DNA of 64,000 nucleotides. Source: JANPLN01 sp041736155. Lineage in GTDB: Bacteria > Bdellovibrionota > Bdellovibrionia > Bdellovibrionales > JAGQZY01. The notes below the pieces were generated by a model. That model saw nothing but the letters and a program-made list of their open reading frames with translations. It was not told where the DNA came from and made no database searches. Location of the stretch: assembly GCA_041736155.1 (NCBI GenBank), contig JBGSUL010000032.1, positions 1 through 64,000 of the forward strand, in the 5' to 3' direction. A program made the translations under genes and the position numbers. This document shows, one piece after another, positions 1 through 8,717 of this stretch (its first letter is position 1; the number at the start of each line of letters is the position of its first letter).

Positions 1-75
1 GATAGGCCAAGTTCGGACAACACTTAATGCGTTAACCAGCACGCGAATATGAGGATGATGTTCAAGAATGCTCAT
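1..75 (-). CDS. Unidentified protein, N-terminal 25 codons only (runs off left edge)
   Basis: An ATG at 73-75 opens a frame that stays open to the window edge and begins MSILEHHPHIRVLVNALS. A GGAG lies about ten bases upstream, which suits a ribosome binding site. The frame is also open back to the mltG stop codon, so a slightly earlier start is possible. It would be the next gene after mltG on the same strand. Twenty-five residues are too few to assign a family, and I do not recognise it. The opposite strand has only short frames here, so this reading is preferred but weak. Confidence 0.3.
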   Translation of the reverse strand, partial: MSILEHHPHIRVLVNALSVVRTWPI

Positions 76-150
76 CAAACAGACACTCCGACCCGAGGCC
101 ACTTTTACACTTGACCGGGGTGGCGTCCATATGAGGAAGCCACTATGACT

Positions 151-1284
151 TTAGCGCTTGCCTCTTTTTACATTGCGCTTGATAGCGGGGGCGGCCATTG
201 GCAGAGGGGCCGGCACTAAATCCATCTCAATCTCTTCGCCGTTGACGGCGCGTTTGCTGAGGTCGCGCCAGGATTTTCCTTCGCGGGCTTTGGGATCGAG
301 CTGGAACGACGACACGGCCGATGTGTGGTCTTTGTAGTTTTTAGAAAACACATGCGTGCCATCGTTGCGACTGACGAAAAAAAGATAGTCGGTAGTTGCA
401 GGCTGAATCACCGCTTTGAGAGCCGCAAAGCCTGGATTGGAGATCGGGCCAGGTGGTAATCCCTTACGGGTGTACGTGTTATACGGATGATCTGTCAGTA
501 AATCTGTGCGTGTTATGTTCATACTATATTTTCCAGTACGCAACATGTGCGCATAGATCACCGTCGGATCGGTTTGTAAACGCATCTTTTTTTGCAGCCG
601 ATTGTGAAACACTGAAGAAATCTGAGGGCGCTCAAAGGTGGCGCCGGTTTCTTTTTCGATGATCGAACCCAAGGTCACAATCTCATGACGTGTCCAACCC
701 GGAAGAGTCCCGACACTCTTAAATCTTTCGAGAAAATGTCCTACCATACGACGAGCGATGACTTTGCAGCCATCCACTTTGGTAAAAAAATACGTGTCGG
801 GAAATAAGTAGCCTTCGAGTGAATCGACTTTGCTATCTCCCAACACTTTCGTGATAAACGCTTTGTTGGTTGCCAACTCTACGAAGTGTTCTTTTCTACA
901 CAGAGATAAGCTTTCTAATTTTTGCGCAATCTCATACATATTTGTGCCTTCGGGCACAACCAAACGATGACCCAATGATTTACCGCTCAGGAGAATATCA
1001 AACAAACCGCTGAGTGAAATCCCCACAGGAATGCCGTACTCCCCGGCCTTTAATTTTCTGTCGTGACCCATGAGGCGCGCCCACATAACAAACTCTTGGG
1101 CAGAATCGATCACTTCTTTTGTTTCTAATTCTCGGGCCACATCTTTGATGGTGCTTTCCTCAGTGACAGTGACAATGCGGTAAGAATTCATTGGCAGAGC
1201 TTTGCCATAATAGTTGTGCGTCTGCCAGGCTACAAAAGCGGATACTCCCAAAATCGTGATCAGAATCCATTTCACAAATTTCAT
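151..1284 (-). CDS. mltG: Endolytic murein transglycosylase MltG (YceG-like)
   Basis: MltG is an inner-membrane lytic transglycosylase that cuts nascent glycan strands and is thought to end peptidoglycan polymerisation. The 377-residue protein has one N-terminal membrane segment (about residues 5-21), then a LysM-like region and the YceG catalytic domain. Visible signatures are EGYLFPDTY (about 157-165), the catalytic-glutamate segment SIIEKETG (Glu about 210), a TDPTVIYAH stretch and LPPGPISNPG. Length is normal for the family. The ATG is preceded by a strong GGAGG. It lies 19 bp after astD, so it may be co-transcribed with the catabolic genes upstream although its role is unrelated. Family assignment is firm. 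Confidence 0.93.
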   Translation of the reverse strand: MKFVKWILITILGVSAFVAWQTHNYYGKALPMNSYRIVTVTEESTIKDVARELETKEVIDSAQEFVMWARLMGHDRKLKAGEYGIPVGISLSGLFDILLSGKSLGHRLVVPEGTNMYEIAQKLESLSLCRKEHFVELATNKAFITKVLGDSKVDSLEGYLFPDTYFFTKVDGCKVIARRMVGHFLERFKSVGTLPGWTRHEIVTLGSIIEKETGATFERPQISSVFHNRLQKKMRLQTDPTVIYAHMLRTGKYSMNITRTDLLTDHPYNTYTRKGLPPGPISNPGFAALKAVIQPATTDYLFFVSRNDGTHVFSKNYKDHTSAVSSFQLDPKAREGKSWRDLSKRAVNGEEIEMDLVPAPLPMAAPAIKRNVKRGKR

Positions 1285-1303
1285 TTTCCTCCGCTTATTT
1301 AAA

Positions 1304-2806
1304 TCACTTCGCGTAGTTCATCCCCGGTAAAACATTCTTGGGATCAAACGAAGTTTCATCTTCTAAGCATGCCACAGGAACTGTACAGTAATAAACTGCG
1401 AAGGTGGACGTAGGTCGGTCATTCCCCGATTTATCTCGACCTCCGAACGGGAGTTTGGAACTCGCTCCATTGGTGGTGCGGTTCCAGTTTAACAATCCTG
1501 ACCGTGCCGCTTTGAGCGCTGTCTCGTAGGTCTCTCGCTTTTTGCTAAAAATAGAAGTGACTAAACCAAAACCGGTGGAGTTATTCAAAGCGAGAGCGGA
1601 TTCCAGGTCGTCCACTTTGTAAACCGCCACATTCGGTCCAAAGATTTCATTTTTTTGGTAAACAGAATTTTTATTAATCTCTTTCACGCTGTAAATACTC
1701 GGCGAAACGTAAAAGCCTTTTTTGTCGAGATCCAACTGTTTCCCGCGCATAACTTTTTCACAGCCCTCGCGCACAGCGATTTCTTGAAAACGCAAATAGG
1801 TATCTAAAGACTTGGCGTTAATAAGCGGGCCCATAAACGGATTGTCTTTCCAATAACCCACTTCGAGCTTTTTTGCCGCTTGGTAAAATTTTTCCAAAAA
1901 TTCGCCATGGATACTTTTGTGAAGAATGATTCGGCTTGTGCACGAGCATCTCTGTCCCGCCGAGGCAAAAGACCCAATCAACGATTCATAGATGGCCTTT
2001 TCAATGTCCGCATCATCCCAAACAATCGTGGCATTTTTGCCGCCCATTTCGAGAGCATGAATTTTCCAATAATGTGTCATGGTGGATTGTTTGATTTTTA
2101 AACCCGTTTCGTAAGACCCAGTGAAGAGAATGCCATCGACCAGCTCATGCTCCACCAAACGGCGACCGGTCTCGCCCACACCTTGCACAAGGTTAAATAC
2201 GCCCGCTGGAAATCCCGCCTGATGAATGCATTCGGCGTAAACTTGCCCCGTGGCGGGTGTGAACTCGGAGGGTTTAAACACGACGGTGTTGCCCGTGAGG
2301 AGCGCAGGAACAATATGTCCATTGGGAAGATGCCCCGGAAAGTTAAAGGGCCCCACCACACTCATGACTCCGCGCGGTTTATAAATCACTCTTCCACGCA
2401 CACCCGGAAGAGCATTTTCCACGACAACGTCTTCGACCAAACGCATGGCTTGCTCAATGGTTATGGGAATTTTGTTAATCATCGCCGCCACTTCAGTGAG
2501 ACTTTCCCAGGTGGGTTTGCCCGTCTCCCGGGAAATCACATCGGCAATTTTATTTTTATTTTCTTCAAATACTTTTTGCAGGCGCTGCATCCCCTGCACA
2601 CGGGTTGCTAAAGGAAGAGCCGACCACTCGGCAAATGCCTTTTTCGCAGCTTCGCAAGCACGATCCACGTTTTGATAGGTGTAAGGAACATTTATTACCG
2701 ATTCTGAAAGATCCGCGGGACTTTTATTTTCAATAACCCCATCTTCTCTTTCCGATTTGATAAACTGCCCTTGAATGTAGTCTCCCAAATACGCAATCGT
2801 CGTCAT
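1304..2806 (-). CDS. astD: N-succinylglutamate 5-semialdehyde dehydrogenase
   Basis: This is an NAD-dependent aldehyde dehydrogenase that in the AST pathway oxidises N-succinylglutamate semialdehyde to N-succinylglutamate. The 500-residue protein shows the full fold: GPFNFPGHLPNGH (about 152-164, with the oxyanion Asn), GNTVVFKPSEFTP, general-base Glu in LEMGGKN (about 253) and catalytic Cys in GQRCS (about 287). The GHLPNGHIVPALL stretch is characteristic of AstD rather than generic aldehyde dehydrogenases. The ATG has GAGGAG upstream. It follows astA by 18 bp as the last catabolic gene of the set. No AstB or AstE gene is present, so the substrate route may differ from E. coli. Confidence 0.9.
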   Translation of the reverse strand: MTTIAYLGDYIQGQFIKSEREDGVIENKSPADLSESVINVPYTYQNVDRACEAAKKAFAEWSALPLATRVQGMQRLQKVFEENKNKIADVISRETGKPTWESLTEVAAMINKIPITIEQAMRLVEDVVVENALPGVRGRVIYKPRGVMSVVGPFNFPGHLPNGHIVPALLTGNTVVFKPSEFTPATGQVYAECIHQAGFPAGVFNLVQGVGETGRRLVEHELVDGILFTGSYETGLKIKQSTMTHYWKIHALEMGGKNATIVWDDADIEKAIYESLIGSFASAGQRCSCTSRIILHKSIHGEFLEKFYQAAKKLEVGYWKDNPFMGPLINAKSLDTYLRFQEIAVREGCEKVMRGKQLDLDKKGFYVSPSIYSVKEINKNSVYQKNEIFGPNVAVYKVDDLESALALNNSTGFGLVTSIFSKKRETYETALKAARSGLLNWNRTTNGASSKLPFGGRDKSGNDRPTSTFAVYYCTVPVACLEDETSFDPKNVLPGMNYAK

Positions 2807-2824
2807 GTTAACTCCTCGTTGTAA

Positions 2825-3835
2825 TTACAATAGACTGCAAAAAACATTTTTCCCGATAAATTGTTTTAAATACGCTTCACCCACTAAATTGACAAAGACC
2901 GTGTCTTTCTCTGTTTCTACAAAAGTGTGGGCACAGTAATACTGTCCACCGTCTTCGTAACCAAGGAGGGCCTCTTTGGTGAGCTTTTTTCCGCCCTCAG
3001 CCACCGTCATCAGTTTGCCTTTTTTCACGATGGAAATATCCTTAAGTGCACAACCAAAATGCGGACCGCCATCAAAAGGATCCACCTCGTTTTTATAAGT
3101 AAATCCCATTTTCTTTAAAAGATGGCGAGCGCCACGTGTTTCTTCTGCAACTTCACCCACGACCAACCGTGCGCTGGAATCCAAAAGTGTTAAATAAATG
3201 TCTTCTTCGGGAAAAAGTGTCTTGATAAACCCTTTGTGCTGCTGACTCACGCGATCCGCTTCGAGGTAATTCATTCCTGTAAAACGACGGCCCAGGGCTT
3301 CCCAAAACTCACTGCGCCCCTCATCGGTCAGTGGTGGGCTCAGTTCACAGAGCACTTCGCTTTCAAAATTTTGTGGTCGCAAACCCATATAAACAAAACG
3401 ACTCAGACTGAGCAGACTCCCCAGTTTTTCGGGACGACGTCGATAACTGCGATCCAGCATCAACCCACCAATCTCTGTGGGACCATTCGTGTCTTCTCCC
3501 AAGCGCAATACACTGTGGATAAAACCGACGCCGAGATTGGCACTTTGACGTTTTTTCTCAGAAATACGAAAGAAGTAATGCGGATATTTTTCTGTTCCAT
3601 GTTTGGCTAAAATCAAGCAGGTGCCAATCACCCGTTGTTCTTCGAGATCTTCCAAAACAAAAAGATATTCAGCTTGCTCTTTTTTGAGCTGACCTGCAAA
3701 ACTCTGGACGCTGGTTTTGATTTTCTGCTTTAATACTTTAGGTTCTGCCGGCAAATTCAAAAGAGAAAACTGTTTGGCCAGAAACATTAAGTCGTCATAA
3801 TCGGAATCGCGAATACTTCTTACTATAAAACTCAT
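2825..3835 (-). CDS. astA: Arginine/ornithine N-succinyltransferase
   Basis: AstA transfers succinyl from succinyl-CoA to the alpha-amino group of arginine, or in some relatives ornithine. The 336-residue protein matches the family throughout. Conserved stretches include the GNAT-like LMLDRSYRR, LLSLSRFVYM, SPFW-like SEFWEALGRRFTGM and the C-terminal FDGGPHFGC. I place the start at the ATG at 3835: GGAGAAG sits eight bases upstream, and this ATG overlaps the TGA of the deacylase gene as ATGA, which implies translational coupling. A TTG six bases further upstream is also open but lacks a well-spaced Shine-Dalgarno. Assignment to the family is confident; arginine versus ornithine preference cannot be read from sequence. 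Confidence 0.9.
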   Translation of the reverse strand: MSFIVRSIRDSDYDDLMFLAKQFSLLNLPAEPKVLKQKIKTSVQSFAGQLKKEQAEYLFVLEDLEEQRVIGTCLILAKHGTEKYPHYFFRISEKKRQSANLGVGFIHSVLRLGEDTNGPTEIGGLMLDRSYRRRPEKLGSLLSLSRFVYMGLRPQNFESEVLCELSPPLTDEGRSEFWEALGRRFTGMNYLEADRVSQQHKGFIKTLFPEEDIYLTLLDSSARLVVGEVAEETRGARHLLKKMGFTYKNEVDPFDGGPHFGCALKDISIVKKGKLMTVAEGGKKLTKEALLGYEDGGQYYCAHTFVETEKDTVFVNLVGEAYLKQFIGKNVFCSLL

Positions 3836-5157
3836 AAACAAATCTTCTCCATCATCATAAAGTAAAAATCTTCGGCGACTTTCAAATCCTGGAGCGCCAC
3901 ATTTTCTTCGGGAGTATGCGAATTGTTGTGGCGACGTCCGGGTCCAAAAACAAGACTTTCAAAACCAAAACGACTTAAGACATTGGCTTCATTGGTCACC
4001 GGCTGGGTTTTCAGTTCAGCCGTCACCCCCAGGCTGCGTAAAGTGTCCAAACATTGGCGAGAAAAAGGCGACTTTTCATCGATGGAAAATGGCTTTTTTA
4101 CATCGAGAATACGTAATATCGCGCCCAGCTCTTTGCATTGCGTGGCTATGCTGTTCATCCATTCCGTATAAGTGCGCTCAGGAACGTGTGACGTCCAACG
4201 AACTGCTCCTAATATCTGAATGTGATCTTGGTGCGTGCGTACACTTCCGATGTTCAACGTGGCATGGGGTGGTTCAAAGGCGGGATCTGGGTATTTTTTA
4301 AACTCTTCCCCTAACCCACGAATAGTTTTGTACAGTGAGCGCAAAGCCGTGCCGAGGTGCTGTTGTCGTCCTGTTGTTAAATCAAATTCCAGTGCGGCTT
4401 GTGTGGGGATGGTGTTAAAACTCACTCCTCCATCAACATGGATCACCTGAATGGATTCGGGAAGTTTATCAAGATACTCCAACATTTTCACAATGGCGTT
4501 TTCGCCCATTTCGGGTGATGAGGAATGGGCTGCTTTTCCTTGAAAAATTTTACTTTGAGTTGACGCCGTGGTTTCATCCCACGAGTCGCCGTTCTCCGAC
4601 GCAAAAGGAATAATCACTTCTAAGCGCGCAATTCCTTTCCCGGCGTATATGACTTGTAAATCTGTAGGTTCGCCAATCAAAGCCAAAGACGGTTGAATCC
4701 GTCGTTCACGCACAGCACGAATCGCCCCACGCATCTGCTCTTCTTCACCAAAGGTTCCCAATAAAACAGCGGTGCTGGAGCGTTCGCTCCAAGACATTCT
4801 TTTCATCGCATACAGCTTGCAAAGAAAATCTAATTTCACATCGGCTGAACCTAAGCCATAAATTTTATCGCCACGAATGGACGCCTGAAACGGATTGAAT
4901 CCTGTTTTTGTCCAGAGGGCAAAAGATCCGGGATCGACAGTGTCGAGATGTGTTTGCAACAACAGCGTTTGTTTCTTTTCGTTGGGGCGAACAAAAATAT
5001 TCGCTTGCGAAATGCCATTGACCACTTCTTCCATGATGTCCACATGCAACCCCATAGGAACGGCTAAGTCTTTTAAAAACTTAACCGCCTCTTGAGTCCC
5101 TTGTGCAGGTGTACTATCGATAGAAATTAATTTTTTCGCTGCTGATAAAAAATCCAA
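3832..5157 (-). CDS. M20-family metallo-deacylase (ArgE/DapE-like), probable succinylglutamate desuccinylase stand-in
   Basis: This is a 441-residue M20 di-zinc amidohydrolase of the ArgE/DapE type. Metal-binding elements are all visible: QTHLDTVD (His about 70), GSADVK (Asp about 106), GEEE (about 138-140), GEPTD (Glu about 163) and a late SHTPEE (His about 414). The lid domain contains KAAHSS. It begins at a TTG, with AGAGG spaced correctly and no in-frame ATG until inside the domain. It lies ten bp after the aminotransferase gene and overlaps astA. In this context it most plausibly removes succinate from N-succinylglutamate, replacing the unrelated AstE, or removes the acyl group from an acyl-ornithine. 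That role is inference; the enzyme class is certain. Confidence 0.85.
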   Translation of the reverse strand: MDFLSAAKKLISIDSTPAQGTQEAVKFLKDLAVPMGLHVDIMEEVVNGISQANIFVRPNEKKQTLLLQTHLDTVDPGSFALWTKTGFNPFQASIRGDKIYGLGSADVKLDFLCKLYAMKRMSWSERSSTAVLLGTFGEEEQMRGAIRAVRERRIQPSLALIGEPTDLQVIYAGKGIARLEVIIPFASENGDSWDETTASTQSKIFQGKAAHSSSPEMGENAIVKMLEYLDKLPESIQVIHVDGGVSFNTIPTQAALEFDLTTGRQQHLGTALRSLYKTIRGLGEEFKKYPDPAFEPPHATLNIGSVRTHQDHIQILGAVRWTSHVPERTYTEWMNSIATQCKELGAILRILDVKKPFSIDEKSPFSRQCLDTLRSLGVTAELKTQPVTNEANVLSRFGFESLVFGPGRRHNNSHTPEENVALQDLKVAEDFYFMMMEKICL

Positions 5158-5166
5158 AGCAACCTC

Positions 5167-6534
5167 TTAGGTGGTGGCTATTTCTAAAATCGATTTCTCT
5201 ACTATTTTAACGGCCAGTTCAATCTCGCCATCGGTGATCGTCGCCGGAGCTAAAAACCTTAAACGCAATGGCTTTTTCCCGCAGGTGTAGCACATCAAAC
5301 CGTTCTTAAATAAAACTTTGACCAATTGATTCACTTTGTCTTTGTCGCCAGAAAACGGCGTGACCGCAATCATCAGTCCTAGCCCATCTGGATCTTCGAG
5401 AAGTCCGCGGCATGCGCCCTCGATCACTTTGTTAAATTCTTGCACAAATTTTTTGTGCACATGAGCCACTTTGCCTTGGGGGCCAAAATAACCTTCGCTC
5501 ATTTCATCAAGAATCGCCAATCCCGCTGAAAGCGCCGATGTCGCGCCTGCAAAAGTTCCTGCGATCAGGCCCGGTTTGGGATTGTATTCTTCTGTGTAAA
5601 GTGTGGCCGCCACTTGTACAGTTTTCGCAACCGTACAAATATCCACATACTCACCAAAACCCATGGTTTGGAAAGCAAAGGCTTCTCCCGTGCGCAAAAA
5701 AGTTTGTACTTCGTCGGCCCAGATTGCGATTTTGTTTTTGCGACATTCTTCAAAAAGCGGAATGAAAAAATCAAGGGGTGCCGAACGGTACCCGCCCTCA
5801 CCCAACATCGGCTCAAAACAAAAAGCAGCAATCTGACCCGCGTGTTTTGAAATATGCTCACGAAGGGCATTCAGCGACAACTCGCGACTGCGCGGATTGA
5901 ATTTGTCAAAAAATGGAACGCGCAACACTTCGTTGTAAGATGGCAAACCTTGTTTATAGTCTGGATTGTCAGTGATTTCCGCCATGAGTGTGGAACGACC
6001 CGCAAAAGCATTCTCCATGGAGATGATATATTTTGCCGGTGTGTTTTTTTGTCGCGCCATTTTAAGCGCGTTTTCGTTGGCCATGGTACCACAGGTGGAA
6101 AGCCAAACATGTTTCAGGCGACTGTTTTTTGCCACAGCGAGAAGTCGTTGACTCATTTGCACATATTCTTCGCCGGGCTGTAGATGTCCTTGATTCACAG
6201 TGTCTTGTAAAGCGCCCCGCACACCTGCCGCCAAAACGCGCGGATGAGAATGTCCCAAGAGATGAACTCCAATTCCATTGATCAAATCTAATTTAACACT
6301 GCCGTCTTGGCAGGCAACAAAAGGCCCGCGCCCCAAGCCACTGCTAATGTAGGGCCAATAGAGAGGGCGACCGCGATACCCACCAATTTCGTCCAAGTGC
6401 CCTTTGTATTCTCCCTCAAGGTCCTTATCAGGTGGTTTTACATTCGTGAGTGGAGCTCCCGCCGCCACCACTTTTCCGACTAACTGTTCTATTTCTTTTT
6501 CGAAGTTCACAACATCATTCATTTTGTTCAACAC
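5167..6534 (-). CDS. Class III PLP aminotransferase (succinylornithine transaminase-like)
   Basis: A 455-residue fold-type I, class III (ornithine/GABA type) aminotransferase. Landmarks: GHSHP (about 94-98), CGTMANENALKMA (about 148-160, cofactor phosphate pocket), EPMLGEGG (about 241-248), ADEVQTFLRTG (about 273-283, Asp 274 contacts the pyridine nitrogen) and the Schiff-base lysine in TVAKTVQ (Lys about 304). The usual DEVQTGxGRTG motif is altered, so it is a divergent member. It opens the operon that continues with the deacylase, astA and astD, making an AstC-like role (N-succinylornithine to N-succinylglutamate semialdehyde) likely but unproven. A GTG start is chosen because GGGAG lies five bases upstream; an in-frame ATG follows four codons later. 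Confidence 0.85.
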   Translation of the reverse strand: MLNKMNDVVNFEKEIEQLVGKVVAAGAPLTNVKPPDKDLEGEYKGHLDEIGGYRGRPLYWPYISSGLGRGPFVACQDGSVKLDLINGIGVHLLGHSHPRVLAAGVRGALQDTVNQGHLQPGEEYVQMSQRLLAVAKNSRLKHVWLSTCGTMANENALKMARQKNTPAKYIISMENAFAGRSTLMAEITDNPDYKQGLPSYNEVLRVPFFDKFNPRSRELSLNALREHISKHAGQIAAFCFEPMLGEGGYRSAPLDFFIPLFEECRKNKIAIWADEVQTFLRTGEAFAFQTMGFGEYVDICTVAKTVQVAATLYTEEYNPKPGLIAGTFAGATSALSAGLAILDEMSEGYFGPQGKVAHVHKKFVQEFNKVIEGACRGLLEDPDGLGLMIAVTPFSGDKDKVNQLVKVLFKNGLMCYTCGKKPLRLRFLAPATITDGEIELAVKIVEKSILEIATT

Positions 6535-6641
6535 CCAATCTCCCTTCGTTTTTTTCCCATTATGTCACGTTCCGCCTGACTGGTCGAAAAAAATACACGA
6601 AAACTCTTCACATCATTCTTCTATTTATCTAAACTCAACCT

Positions 6642-7385
6642 ATGTTACCAGCTTCTATTTTCCTCGCACTGACATTTTGGATATCACCGGCATTTCCCGA
6701 CTCAGAATCTTCTGCTGTTTTCACGCAAGCTTTGCAGAGTTTCAAGCAGGGAGAACTCGCAAAAAGTCGTGATTCCTTTTTGCAACTCCTCACGGCCCAT
6801 CCCGATGATCCTGTATTGCTTTATAACTTAGGACTCACCGAAATGACCGACCAACATCCGGGACGTGCTCTCGCTTACTGGCGCAAGGCGCTATATCTCG
6901 ACCCCGGCTTTTCCCCTGCGGTGGCGGGATTAACGCAACTCGCACAACTTAAAAAATTTGATTTTACTCCCTCTCTGACAGAACAAATTCATTGGCGAAT
7001 CAGTCTCACAAGTTTTCTTGTGGCGCTGTGGCTCACCTGTCTCTTTTGCGGTTTTTGGCTCATTCGTTGGGCACGTGGGCGGCGAGAAGAAAATAACCCG
7101 ATTCCTCTGTGGCCCGTCTTTGTCAGTGGTCTTTTTTCTGTCGTATTTCTTTTTTTCGCCACTCAACGGATGTGGCGCGATCACTATCAACTCACCGGAA
7201 CGATCTTAGCTTCCTCCGCGCCCGTTTATGCTTCCCCCTCCGTAGATGCACCGGCCCTTTTCGACTTTAAAGAAGGTGATGAGGTGCGAGTTCACCATTC
7301 AAAAGAAGGCTGGCTGCAAGTGCAACGAGGCGATACAGCTGCGGGTTGGGTGAAAAAAGACGAGGTTTTGGTTTATGCATTTTGA
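6642..7385 (+). CDS. TPR - transmembrane - SH3b protein (BatE-like architecture)
   Basis: The 247-residue protein has an N-terminal signal or membrane segment (about 1-18), one to two tetratricopeptide repeats (about 25-105, with LLYNLGLTEM and ALAYWRKALYLDPG), two membrane helices (about 122-143 and 156-173) and a C-terminal bacterial SH3 domain (about 183-245, ending DTAAGWVKKDEV). This order matches BatE proteins of Bacteroides aerotolerance operons, but the Bat MoxR/VWA genes are absent from the window. The next genes encode a BamD-like lipoprotein and another TPR protein, suggesting an envelope role. No Shine-Dalgarno precedes the ATG, so the message may be nearly leaderless. The precise function is unknown. 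Confidence 0.75.
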   Translation: MLPASIFLALTFWISPAFPDSESSAVFTQALQSFKQGELAKSRDSFLQLLTAHPDDPVLLYNLGLTEMTDQHPGRALAYWRKALYLDPGFSPAVAGLTQLAQLKKFDFTPSLTEQIHWRISLTSFLVALWLTCLFCGFWLIRWARGRREENNPIPLWPVFVSGLFSVVFLFFATQRMWRDHYQLTGTILASSAPVYASPSVDAPALFDFKEGDEVRVHHSKEGWLQVQRGDTAAGWVKKDEVLVYAF

Positions 7386-7417
7386 CTTTGCGAAAGGCTC
7401 TTTCTAAACTGCGCATC

Positions 7418-8167
7418 ATGAAGAGGCCCTTACACTTTTTACTTCTTGTTTTGTTTTGCTTCGCGTCAGGCTGTGTGACGGAGCCAAAGGTCGATACCAA
7501 TACTGCTGAAGGCTTATTCAAACTCGGTGATTTCTACCAAAAACAAGAACGCTACGAAGAAGCCATCACGCAATTTAAAACTCTCTCGAACAAACACCCG
7601 TACAGCAAGTTGGCCATCGAAGCCGAGTTGCGAGTGGCGGATTGTTACTACAAAAAAGAAGATTTTCCAGAAGCTTACAGTGCCTACAAAACATTTAAAG
7701 AACTCCATCCAAAACATCCCAAGATGGACTATGTGACCTATTACGCCGCTGAATCTCTGCGTGAAGAACTCCCCTCGACGGTGGATCGCGACCTCAGCTC
7801 CGCTTCGCAAGCGATTAACTTCTATGATGAAATTTTAGCTGTCTATCCCGATTCGACTTTTATTCCTCAAGCCAAAGAGAAGTGTGCCAAGCTTGTACAA
7901 ATGCTGGCGGATAAAGAACTCTACATCGCCGATTTTTATTTTAAACAGAAAAAGTATTTAGGGGCACTGACTCGCTACGAACTTTTTCTCCAATCGTTTC
8001 CGCAGAATAAACGGATTCCTTATGCACTTTTGCGTGCAGCTCTCTCTGCCAAAGAGATTGATAAATCGGATCTCGTGACTCTTCACTGTCAACGTCTCGT
8101 CTCGGAATTTCCTAAGTCTTCCGAGGCATCCACCGCGAAAAAGGAGTTTCCTGGTGTTACAAGATGA
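7418..8167 (+). CDS. bamD: Outer-membrane assembly lipoprotein BamD-like (YfiO)
   Basis: BamD is an essential periplasmic TPR lipoprotein of the BAM complex that inserts beta-barrel proteins into the outer membrane. The start at 7418 gives a clean lipoprotein signal, MKRPLHFLLLVLFCFASGC, with the lipidated Cys at about residue 19. An upstream in-frame ATG at 7346 would bury this signal inside a longer protein. Several TPR units follow (AEGLFKLGDFYQKQERYEEA, ADCYYKKEDFPEAYSAYKTF, DFYFKQKKYLGALTRYELFL). The 249-residue length fits BamD. It precedes a TPR gene with a short overlap. Other TPR lipoproteins share this pattern, so BamD is probable rather than certain. Confidence 0.8.
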   Translation: MKRPLHFLLLVLFCFASGCVTEPKVDTNTAEGLFKLGDFYQKQERYEEAITQFKTLSNKHPYSKLAIEAELRVADCYYKKEDFPEAYSAYKTFKELHPKHPKMDYVTYYAAESLREELPSTVDRDLSSASQAINFYDEILAVYPDSTFIPQAKEKCAKLVQMLADKELYIADFYFKQKKYLGALTRYELFLQSFPQNKRIPYALLRAALSAKEIDKSDLVTLHCQRLVSEFPKSSEASTAKKEFPGVTR

Positions 8168-8708
8168 TTTAAAGGTGCTTTTAGAAACCGCTCAAGATCA
8201 CTTTAACAAAGGTCACTACAAACTCGCCGAGCCGTTGTTGATGCAATTGCAAAGCGAACCCAATCCTCGTCCCGATGTGCCCTATATGTTAGCGTCTATC
8301 GCCTTTGATAAAGGCCAATTAAAAAGAGCCATCCAACTGTTCAAACAATCTCTCGAAATCGATCCCGAATTCACTGACTCCAGCGTCGGCCTTTCTATTA
8401 TTCTCAACGATCTCGGTCGTTACGAAGAAGCCAAAAAGGTTTTTGAAGATGCTTACTCGATTATGAAGCAACGACAAAAATTGGGGAAAGACGCCTTTCT
8501 AACACAAAAATTTGCGCAGAAACATACTGAGTTGGGCGATCTCTATTTATCGAATCAGTTTTATCAGGAAGCGTTGGATGAGTTTCAAAAAGCTCTGAAA
8601 TACAATCCTACGATGGCAGATATACAAACCAAAATCGATCAGTGTTTGGCGGCGCTTTCACCACACGATGATCTTTTGCAAAAGCAGTTAGACTCTTTAA
8701 ATTTTTAG
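8154..8708 (+). CDS. Tetratricopeptide-repeat protein
   Basis: A 184-residue protein made almost entirely of TPR helices. Recognisable units are YMLASIAFDKGQLKRAIQLF, VGLSIILNDLGRYEEAKKVF and LGDLYLSNQFYQEALDEF. There is no signal peptide, so a cytoplasmic scaffold or adaptor is likely. It starts at a GTG that overlaps the 3' end of the BamD-like gene by 14 bp, with AAGGAG eight bases upstream, implying coupled translation. The hpt gene follows after nine bp. No enzymatic motif is visible and no specific partner can be named. Coupling to bamD hints at a shared role in envelope assembly, which is inference only. Confidence 0.8.
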   Translation: MLQDDLKVLLETAQDHFNKGHYKLAEPLLMQLQSEPNPRPDVPYMLASIAFDKGQLKRAIQLFKQSLEIDPEFTDSSVGLSIILNDLGRYEEAKKVFEDAYSIMKQRQKLGKDAFLTQKFAQKHTELGDLYLSNQFYQEALDEFQKALKYNPTMADIQTKIDQCLAALSPHDDLLQKQLDSLNF

Positions 8709-8717
8709 GAGGGACCT

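Noticed and set aside
2147..2611. Long plus-strand open frame opposite astD
   Set aside because: It is a shadow of the well-conserved aldehyde dehydrogenase frame and has no recognisable protein pattern or ribosome site.
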